A program made the translations under genes and the position numbers. From a virus: a stretch of 35,077 nucleotides of DNA. Of the stretch, positions 7,525-13,078 are shown piece after piece. Under the pieces are notes generated by a model. The model saw only the letters and a program-made list of their open reading frames with translations. It searched no databases and was not told the DNA's origin. How positions within the stretch are numbered: the stretch's first letter is position 1; every line of letters begins with the position of its first letter. Where the stretch lies: positions 1 to 35,077 of IMG/VR virus record IMGVR_UViG_3300042924_003201. The stretch is one strand, 5' to 3'.

Positions 7525-8252
7525 TCGTCACAACAGGAACAGGTCTGACATCGTGCCTATCAGTAAGGCTGCACGATGCACACACCTTCGCCAGGTATCA
7601 CGGCTATTGGCCGACACATATCGACAGCAGCAAGCAGTTCGACATCTACAAAGCCAACCCATCAGAGCGCATCGATACCCTGCTGCTGGGAGAATACAGG
7701 CAGCCAACCATACAGCCTACTGCCTACGATCACGGATGGCAGTACGCGTGGTATGATCAGATCGATCTGCACAACCTTTCGCGCATCGCGCTGGATGTCT
7801 GCCGACCATCGAACAACGTGCTTGCCAAGGCAGCGGAGTACCGCAACAACATCGGCGATGCGACCTGCGTGATTTATCGGGGGAACGACAAGGCAAAGGA
7901 GATCGCGCCTGTTGACTATCAGTCCGTGATCGAAGCTGCCGCATTCATCGGTGGGCCATTCTTCGTGCAGACCGACGAACAGGAATTCCTTGAAGCATTC
8001 CTCAAGTCACACCCGAACACGGGCTATACGGATGAACTACCGAGGATCAAGCGTAACCATGACAGGTACGTCATGGGATCAGATCGCAGTAACTTCGCGT
8101 TGAAGTTCAACGCAATGCTGTGGGCGTTGGGCCAAGCAAAGAAGCTGCTGGTGACCACAGGGAACACGGGCATATGGCCTGTGATCTATCGTGGACACAC
8201 CAGCAATGTGTGGCAGTTGCACGGAACACATCAGACCTGGAAGAAACTATGA
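7521..8252 (+). CDS. Fucosyltransferase-like (NodZ/GT23-type) protein
   Basis: This 243-aa protein has VIYRGNDKAKE (around residues 116-126), which matches the GDP-binding (H/Y)-R-x-x-DK motif of alpha-1,6-fucosyltransferases and NodZ. PFFVQTDEQEFLEAF follows, equivalent to their VFLATDD segment. A C-terminal KLLVTTGNTGIWP segment fits the terminal motif of that GT-B fold. It may transfer fucose or a related deoxyhexose from a GDP donor. Recognition is by motif only, so another GT-B family is possible. It closes the four-gene glycan cassette. Confidence 0.58.
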   Translation: MIVTTGTGLTSCLSVRLHDAHTFARYHGYWPTHIDSSKQFDIYKANPSERIDTLLLGEYRQPTIQPTAYDHGWQYAWYDQIDLHNLSRIALDVCRPSNNVLAKAAEYRNNIGDATCVIYRGNDKAKEIAPVDYQSVIEAAAFIGGPFFVQTDEQEFLEAFLKSHPNTGYTDELPRIKRNHDRYVMGSDRSNFALKFNAMLWALGQAKKLLVTTGNTGIWPVIYRGHTSNVWQLHGTHQTWKKL

Positions 8253-8416
8253 AATACGTGACACGAACCCTGTCGATAATCATTGCTTTGATCGGGCTGC
8301 TGTTGCTGCTACCTGCCATACCATTCATCGGTGCCGCTGGCATCTTCCTGGTGCTGGCCGCTGGCATCGCATCGATCAACAAACCCAAGAAGACCAATGC
8401 CGATCCCGAAGCGTGA
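8249..8416 (+). CDS. Small membrane protein
   Basis: This 55-aa protein has two hydrophobic segments (LSIIIALIGLLLLLPAIPF and AAGIFLVLAAGIASI) and a short basic/polar tail. Its start overlaps the glycosyltransferase stop as ATGA, and its 3' end overlaps the next gene by 20 nt. It could be an accessory envelope protein. No family assignment is possible. Confidence 0.6.
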   Translation: MKYVTRTLSIIIALIGLLLLLPAIPFIGAAGIFLVLAAGIASINKPKKTNADPEA

Positions 8417-8837
8417 GCGCAACGAAACGCCTGACGCGTTCATCAAACGCTGCATGGAGGATCCCACGATGGTGGATGAATACCCTTTGAACCAGCGTTA
8501 CGCGATCTGCGCGGACAACGTGTACGAATCCGATGAGACCTTCGATGATTACCCACAGGCAGCGACACGGAACGCACAACGCGCTCTGAAGTACAGGAAG
8601 GAGAGCGGCAACCCAAAGGACTGCGGCACACCTGTTGGGTGGGCGAGGGCAAGCCAACTTGCGAATCGCGAACCCATCAGTCTACAGACCATCAAACGCA
8701 TGGCTGCATTCACACGGCACAAACAGAACAGCGATGTACCCTACGAGGAAGGATGCGGTGGCCTGATGTGGGACGCATGGGGGGGGGACGAAGGAATCGA
8801 ATGGGCTATTGAGAAGGTCGCAATACTTCGCAAATGA
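8397..8837 (+). CDS. Phage accessory protein with GWARA...RMAAF...WGGD pattern
   Basis: This 146-aa protein has two phage-typical stretches. The N-terminus has AFIKRCMEDPTMVDEYP and QRYAIC, as in the start of many head-maturation polyproteins. The second half has an ARNAQRAL-like helix, GTPVGWARASQLANREPIS, TIKRMAAFTRH and WDAWGGDEGIEWA, a module seen in phage structural or protease-associated proteins. Its exact role is not known to me. A run of nine G residues at 8779-8787 encodes the Gly-Gly of AWGGD. The start at 8397 is chosen because it begins the conserved N-terminus; it overlaps the upstream gene by 20 nt. Confidence 0.6.
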   Translation: MPIPKRERNETPDAFIKRCMEDPTMVDEYPLNQRYAICADNVYESDETFDDYPQAATRNAQRALKYRKESGNPKDCGTPVGWARASQLANREPISLQTIKRMAAFTRHKQNSDVPYEEGCGGLMWDAWGGDEGIEWAIEKVAILRK

Positions 8838-9298
8838 AAGTACCAACAAGCAAGCTGAAGCCGAACCCGTCGAACCCAAGAATACTTCGCGACGAGAAGT
8901 TCCTCAAGCTGAAGGCAAGTATTGAATCGTTCCCCGATATGCTGAACAAGCGACCTATCGTGGCCGTGACCGACACCGATGGGAAGTACATGGTGCTGGG
9001 GGGCAATATGCGGCTGCGTGCCTGTCAAGATCTGAAGCTGAAGGAAGTGCCAATCATCCTGGCCGACGAATGGACTGAGGAACAGCGCAGGGAGTTCATC
9101 ATCAAAGACAACGTGGGCTATGGCGAATGGGATTGGGATCAACTTGCGAACGAGTGGGATGCAGTAGATCTTGATGCGTGGGGGCTGGACATTCCCAAGG
9201 TTCCGGACTTTGAACCTGTGGGTATGGAAGATCAGCCAAGGCTTGACGAAAAGACACCTATCGAATGTCCGAAGTGCGGCCATGAGTTCACCCGATAA
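8834..9298 (+). CDS. ParB-domain protein with C-terminal zinc-knuckle
   Basis: This 154-aa protein starts with a ParB/sulfiredoxin N-terminal fold: LKPNPSNPRI, then VLGGNMRLRA (residues ~54-63, the nucleotide-binding box), then a VPIILADEWTEEQRREFIIKDN segment. Phage proteins of this type often accompany DNA-modification enzymes. The C-terminus is CPKCGHEF (Cys145, Cys148, His150), half of a zinc ribbon. The gene overlaps the Mom-like gene by 17 nt, so the zinc-knuckle codons sit on the mom start. In phage Mu the zinc protein Com overlaps mom and activates its translation. A Com-like role here is speculation. Confidence 0.75.
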   Translation: MKVPTSKLKPNPSNPRILRDEKFLKLKASIESFPDMLNKRPIVAVTDTDGKYMVLGGNMRLRACQDLKLKEVPIILADEWTEEQRREFIIKDNVGYGEWDWDQLANEWDAVDLDAWGLDIPKVPDFEPVGMEDQPRLDEKTPIECPKCGHEFTR

Positions 9299-9992
9299 GC
9301 CCGTCCTGAAGGTGGCACCATGCAGCCATGAAGCGGCAAAGTATGCCGTGGAGAATTGGCATTATAGCAAATGCATGCCAGGTGCGAAAAAAGTGCTTTT
9401 GATAGGTGTGTGGGAAGATGAAAAATATATAGGAGTTGTGATTTTTTCGCCTGGTGCTACTGCATCACTTGGATCACCCTATGGGCTAAATCAGTTTCAA
9501 TGCACCGAACTTGTCAGAATTGCATTAAACAGACATCGAACACCCGTCAGTAAGATTGTGAGAATCGCATTAATGTTCTTGAAAAAGACATCACCAGGTA
9601 TAAAGTTAGTGGTGAGTTTTGCAGATCCATATCGCAATCATATTGGAGCCGTATATCAAGCCGGAAATTGGATTTATACAGGAGAAAGCGCAGCTACTAA
9701 AGTTTGGGAAGTAGACAACAGAATCATACATCCGAGGACATTAGGAGCATCTGATTTTAAGAAAGGCAGGAAAAAGCAATTACCGACGGGTGCCAAGTCT
9801 GTTATAATGCCAGGCAAGCATCGCTATCTTTACCCACTTGATGAAGCAATGAAGCGCAAGGTTGAACCCTTGCGCAAGCCATATCCAAAACGCGCCGGAA
9901 GTTCATTGGTTGAACACTCCGAATCCATCGGAGAGGAAGGCGGTTCGATTCCGACCGCGGCGCTCAAAGAAACAGCCAACGAACAGCCGTGA
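9282..9992 (+). CDS. Mom-like DNA adenine modification protein
   Basis: This 236-aa protein resembles Mom, the GNAT-fold enzyme that converts adenine in phage Mu DNA to a methylcarbamoyl form and so blocks restriction. Matching features are ENWHYSKCMP (24-33), LLIGVWEDEKYIGVVIF, SPYGLNQFQCTELVRIAL, RTPVSKIVRIAL, LVVSFADPYRNHIGAVYQAGN and the closing RKPYPKR. The ATG at 9282 lies just before this core and overlaps the ParB gene by 17 nt. From 9361 to 9780 a hand count gives 167 G+C in 420 bases (40%), far below the flanks, so the gene looks recently acquired. Residues ~204-228 are encoded by a tRNA-like sequence and may be a by-product of that element. The stop overlaps the GTG start of the putative small terminase. 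Confidence 0.82.
   Translation: MSSPDKPVLKVAPCSHEAAKYAVENWHYSKCMPGAKKVLLIGVWEDEKYIGVVIFSPGATASLGSPYGLNQFQCTELVRIALNRHRTPVSKIVRIALMFLKKTSPGIKLVVSFADPYRNHIGAVYQAGNWIYTGESAATKVWEVDNRIIHPRTLGASDFKKGRKKQLPTGAKSVIMPGKHRYLYPLDEAMKRKVEPLRKPYPKRAGSSLVEHSESIGEEGGSIPTAALKETANEQP
9892..9964 (+). ncRNA. tRNA-like element inside the mom 3' end
   Basis: The 73 nt fold as a tRNA cloverleaf. Acceptor GCGCCG (9892-9897) pairs with CGGCGC (9958-9963). The D-arm is GTTC/GAAC (9901-9904, 9912-9915) with loop ATTGGTT holding the G18G19 pair. The anticodon arm CTCCG/CGGAG (9917-9921, 9929-9933) has a 7-nt loop AATCCAT. The variable loop has 5 nt, and the T-arm GGCGG...CCGACC carries the canonical loop TTCGATT (9944-9950). 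It departs from a working tRNA in three ways: no T33, an extra A in the T-stem 3' strand, and a G-G mismatch closing the acceptor. The formal anticodon would be UCC. The reading frame runs through without a stop. It is either a decayed tRNA or a tRNA mimic. Confidence 0.6.
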
Positions 9993-10303
9993 AGAAGCCT
10001 AATCCAATACGGGGCAACAAGCCGTTCCCGAAAGGTGTTTCCGGCAACCCGAAAGGCAGACCCAAGAAGCTGCCGCAAATCGATGTGCTGCTGGCCGATG
10101 TGCTTGGTGAAGAGAACAGCGATGGCATCGAAGCAGCCAAGATCATTCTGATGGCGTTGCGGAAGAAGGCTGCACAAGGTGACGTGCGTGCTGCTGAACT
10201 GCTGCTGGACAGAGCCTACGGCAAGGCAAAGCAACAGATGGATGTCACAAGCGGTGGCAACCCTGTGCCGATACCGCAGATCATCATGCCGAAGGATGAA
10301 TGA
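9989..10303 (+). CDS. Putative terminase small subunit (DUF5681-like N-terminus)
   Basis: This 104-aa protein starts with GTG, overlapping the mom stop as GTGA. The N-terminus has the phage motif FPKGVSGNPKGRPKK (DUF5681-like, basic). A helical segment follows with IEAAKIILMALRKKAAQGD and AAELLLDRAYGK, a common small-terminase or packaging-protein signature. It directly precedes the large terminase, coupled by ATGA, which supports a role in recognising the phage packaging site. No clear HTH is visible, so the name rests on motif and position. Confidence 0.62.
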   Translation: MKKPNPIRGNKPFPKGVSGNPKGRPKKLPQIDVLLADVLGEENSDGIEAAKIILMALRKKAAQGDVRAAELLLDRAYGKAKQQMDVTSGGNPVPIPQIIMPKDE

Positions 10304-11679
10304 TCAAACTATCGGTAAAGCAAAAGCAAGCGTGGACGCTGCTTGACAGGCCGGACATCATCGAAGTTTTCGCAGGTGGTGGGGCAGGTGGGGGCAAGTC
10401 CTACCTTGGATGTCTGCGGCAGATCTACCGAAGGACAGCATATCCTGGCACGCGTGGATTCATCGGGCGTGAAGACTTCACGGCGATGCGCGATTCCACG
10501 ATGAAGACCTACTTTCAGATCTTGTCCGAGTTGGGCTACAAGTCGATTGAACACTACACCTACAACGGGCAGGAGCATTCAGTCTATTGGAAGAACGGCA
10601 CAGCGGATTGGCCTGGCAGCGAACAGCACTTCCGGTACATGAGGCATATGCCGAGCGATCCGGACTACAACAGATTTGGATCGACGGAATACACAGATGC
10701 GTTCATCGATGAGGCACCCGAAGTTGATGCGCGTGCCTGTCAGGTATTGCTATCACGATTGCGTTACGGACACAGCAAGTACAACATCACGCCGGAGATC
10801 CTGTACACAGGGAACCCAGGCGAAAGCTGGATCAAGGATCAGTTCGTGCTTGATCATAACGGAGACCTTGTGACGCTGCCGAAGCACAGAGGGCGTGTGC
10901 TGTTCACCATTCGCGACAACCCTGACGCAACCTTGCGTGAGCAGTACATCAGCACTCTGATGCACCTTGACCACTACGATCGCGCACGTCTGTTGGATGG
11001 CGATTGGTCTGCACGACCGAAGGCAGAGCGTCCGTTCGCGTTCGCGTTCGATCGCAGGAAGCACGTTCGTCCGTTCATGCTTGACAATAGACTGCCCGTG
11101 ATCATCGGCATCGATTTCAACGTGGATCCGTTCTGTGCGTTGGTCTGCCAGGAGCAGGGCAATACGTTCGGCATCGCGCATGAGATCGACATCAAAGGTG
11201 GCAGCATCGAAGAGATGGTGGAGCGGATCACCGCCATCGCGCCGAACATCATGTACCATCAGTACACAGGTGACCATACGGGAACGGCTCGCAGGATACA
11301 GATGCGTTCGACGGCATCGATGTGGGACGATTTCATGCTGGCGATCCGAGCGCGTGAATCGCAACTGAAGCTGCCAGCGAACCCGACACACAAAGAGAGC
11401 AGAGAGCAGGTGGCCTACGTTCACCACCACCATCCCGACTTCCGCATTGACCCAAGCTGCACAGGTCTGATCTATGACCTTGAGAGCGTGGAAGTGGATG
11501 CTGACCTGCACATCATTAAGAGCGATCGGAGCAAGGCGAACCAACGTGCTGACAAGTTGGACGTGATGCGATACGTGGTGAACACGTACCTTTGGAAGTG
11601 GATTCAAACCCATCGCAAGACCCATGCTTTGCAGCGCACAAGCAACAGCGTACCCTCTGCGTCTATGCGCGGAAGATGA
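10300..11679 (+). CDS. terL: Terminase large subunit
   Basis: This 459-aa protein is the ATP-driven DNA packaging motor and nuclease. Walker A is GGGAGGGKS (26-34). Walker B is TDAFIDEAPE, with Asp137 and the catalytic Glu138. A coupling-type motif ILYTGNPG follows at ~167. The C-terminal RNase H-like nuclease begins with VIIGIDFNVDP, whose Asp near 271 would bind metal. A GDHTG segment and a late Asp in KLDVMRYVV complete the triad. Length is typical. It should cut concatemeric DNA and pump it through the portal. The next gene overlaps its end by 56 nt. Confidence 0.95.
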   Translation: MIKLSVKQKQAWTLLDRPDIIEVFAGGGAGGGKSYLGCLRQIYRRTAYPGTRGFIGREDFTAMRDSTMKTYFQILSELGYKSIEHYTYNGQEHSVYWKNGTADWPGSEQHFRYMRHMPSDPDYNRFGSTEYTDAFIDEAPEVDARACQVLLSRLRYGHSKYNITPEILYTGNPGESWIKDQFVLDHNGDLVTLPKHRGRVLFTIRDNPDATLREQYISTLMHLDHYDRARLLDGDWSARPKAERPFAFAFDRRKHVRPFMLDNRLPVIIGIDFNVDPFCALVCQEQGNTFGIAHEIDIKGGSIEEMVERITAIAPNIMYHQYTGDHTGTARRIQMRSTASMWDDFMLAIRARESQLKLPANPTHKESREQVAYVHHHHPDFRIDPSCTGLIYDLESVEVDADLHIIKSDRSKANQRADKLDVMRYVVNTYLWKWIQTHRKTHALQRTSNSVPSASMRGR

Positions 11680-12013
11680 CGCACGCATCTACATCGGGCA
11701 GTCAGACTGCATCAACCTGGTAGTGCAGTTCACGAACCTTGCCACAGGTCGCATCATTCACATCGATGCACAGGTGGATGGCGATGATCATTACATCTTC
11801 GCGTCTGACCTTGACATCGTGCAGTACCACACGTATGCGGTGCAACTGCTGAACCTTGGTGCGCCTGTGCCGTTCACACCTTACGTCATGGAAGGCTGCG
11901 ACATCGAACCTGCAACGGAGCAGTACAATCACGTGCTGGTGAACTTCATGGGCATCCTTGTGCCGAACAGCAGCTACTATTCCAGCACCGACCAATGGTT
12001 GATCACGTACTGA
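11624..12013 (+). CDS. Hypothetical structural protein
   Basis: This 129-aa protein overlaps the terminase end by 56 nt; no ATG or GTG occurs closer in frame. After ~20 residues that may be dispensable it becomes strand-rich: ARIYIGQSDCINLVVQF, GRIIHIDAQ and HYIFASDLDIVQ, ending WLITY. The beta content and position suggest a virion or connector component, but no family is recognised. The next gene overlaps its last 19 nt. Confidence 0.55.
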   Translation: MLCSAQATAYPLRLCAEDDARIYIGQSDCINLVVQFTNLATGRIIHIDAQVDGDDHYIFASDLDIVQYHTYAVQLLNLGAPVPFTPYVMEGCDIEPATEQYNHVLVNFMGILVPNSSYYSSTDQWLITY

Positions 12014-12261
12014 TAGTGGCGATCATGGCGATGGTCGCACAAGGTGCGTACGCGTCACAGCAGGAGGGCATGATCCTTCACCTGCTGACGAAGGTGTGGG
12101 GCTACCTGCCGACCTACCTGCACAAGCCTACGTTCACCTGCCCGATCTGCATGGTCAGCGTGTGGGGAGTTCCGACAGCGTTGGTGCTTGGTGCCGAACC
12201 AATGCTACTGCCGATCTACCTGCTGGCATCTGCTGGCATCAATTCCATCGTGAACCAATGA
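11995..12261 (+). CDS. Small membrane protein with CPICM motif
   Basis: This 88-aa protein has a hydrophobic N-terminus (VLIVAIMAMVAQGAY), a central FTCPICMVSVWG and a C-terminal hydrophobic helix (PIYLLASAGINSIV). A CPxC followed by WG near a membrane helix recalls DUF1360-like small membrane proteins. It is not an obvious virion part although it sits between terminase and tail genes. Its stop overlaps the tail chaperone start. Confidence 0.6.
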   Translation: MVDHVLIVAIMAMVAQGAYASQQEGMILHLLTKVWGYLPTYLHKPTFTCPICMVSVWGVPTALVLGAEPMLLPIYLLASAGINSIVNQ

Positions 12262-12893
12262 TCGGTGCCATCCTGTTCAAGCTGTTCGGCAAGCAACTGC
12301 ACAGCTACCTGGATTCGCAGAAGTTGCGACCCAAGGGCTTTGATGGCATGAAGCTGGCCTACACGTGGCAGGGCGTGAAGTACTACACGTGGGAAGACCT
12401 TGCGGACTTTCCTGCCATCCGGCAAAAGCACGTGGAGCGATGCAACAGGATGATTGATGCTGGCATCGGGCAGAAGACATTGGACGATCTATGCACATTG
12501 ATCGAAGGTCACATCATCGAAGCGGTGAAGACCAATAAGCAGGACGAACGGCAGAAGCGATTGGTGAAGGCGGCACAGGCTGTTGGTGAATTACGCAACA
12601 GGCCGAAGGAAGTGATACCCGAAGAGATTGCATACGACCTGTGCGCTGTATTCGTCGCACGTGAAGACGAAGACCCACGCATCTTTGATGCCACTATTCA
12701 CACGGAGAAGATCAACGTGTTAAGGTCTGCTGGGAGAGCGGGCCAGGATTTTTTTACCAGCGCGCCGTTGTGGCGCAAGCTGTACGGCTTATCGCTCACT
12801 ACCGAGACCGCGTTCGACCAATTATTGATGAATTGGACGCTGGCACGAATCCGGATGAAGGCAGTTCTACAGATGCACACCGCGAAGCAGTAA
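12258..12893 (+). CDS. Tail assembly chaperone, short form (gpG-like)
   Basis: This 211-aa, mainly helical protein lies two genes before the tape measure, the position of lambda G. It has no sequence motif that I recognise. The naming rests on position, on the overlapping -1 frame ORF that runs into the tape measure start, and on the slippery run with hairpin. In many siphophages G and G-T chaperone the tape measure while tail tube subunits assemble. The hydrophobic start MIGAILFKLFGKQLH is unusual but does not look like a signal peptide. Confidence 0.65.
   Translation: MIGAILFKLFGKQLHSYLDSQKLRPKGFDGMKLAYTWQGVKYYTWEDLADFPAIRQKHVERCNRMIDAGIGQKTLDDLCTLIEGHIIEAVKTNKQDERQKRLVKAAQAVGELRNRPKEVIPEEIAYDLCAVFVAREDEDPRIFDATIHTEKINVLRSAGRAGQDFFTSAPLWRKLYGLSLTTETAFDQLLMNWTLARIRMKAVLQMHTAKQ
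12749..12781 (+). promoter_or_regulatory. -1 ribosomal frameshift signal
   Basis: T TTT TTT occupies 12749-12755 in the X_XXY_YYZ phase of the upstream gene (GAT TTT TTT ACC). Six nt later a hairpin can form: GCGCC (12762-12766) with GGCGC (12772-12776) around a GTTGT loop. It is extended by AGC (12759-12761) with GCT (12779-12781) across a 2-nt bulge. Slippery site, spacing and stem match a classic -1 programmed frameshift. Confidence 0.72.
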
Positions 12894-13078
12894 GGGCGAT
12901 GAAAGCGTTCGATGACTTCACGTTCATGATTGCAGGTGGAGACGTTGAACGCGTAGGTGTGTTGGAGCGTGGGCCGATGCGTGTGTATTGGAAGGTGGCC
13001 GAGCATCACCTTCGTCAGCTATTAGCGGAGAAGAAACGACAGGACAGGGCCAACAAAAAGACACGACATGGCAGATGA
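12755..13078 (+). CDS. Tail assembly chaperone, frameshift extension (T-like)
   Basis: After slippage at 12755 the -1 frame is open to TGA at 13078. It adds 107 residues to the first 166 of the upstream gene, giving a 273-aa fusion. The T-like part is helical and charged (VRLIAHYRDRVRPIIDEL, VYWKVAEHHLRQLLAEKKR) and contains a typical FDDFTFMIAGG segment. A GTG at 12770 could in principle start it independently, but that position lies inside the hairpin and has no RBS. The end overlaps the tape measure gene by 11 nt, as expected for this module. Confidence 0.68.
   Translation, partial: YQRAVVAQAVRLIAHYRDRVRPIIDELDAGTNPDEGSSTDAHREAVRAMKAFDDFTFMIAGGDVERVGVLERGPMRVYWKVAEHHLRQLLAEKKRQDRANKKTRHGR

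Noticed and set aside
9892-9964. Functional Gly tRNA (UCC)
   Set aside because: It lacks T33, has an extra nucleotide in the T-stem and a G-G mismatch in the acceptor, and no CCA is encoded; it is reported as tRNA-like instead.
10753-11688. Minus-strand open frame (311 codons) opposite terL
   Set aside because: The + strand encodes a clear large terminase with Walker motifs; the opposite frame has no recognisable domain.
12770-13078. Independent gene starting at GTG 12770
   Set aside because: The GTG lies in the frameshift hairpin, has no ribosome signal and the frame is open upstream to the slippery run, so it is better read as a frameshift extension.
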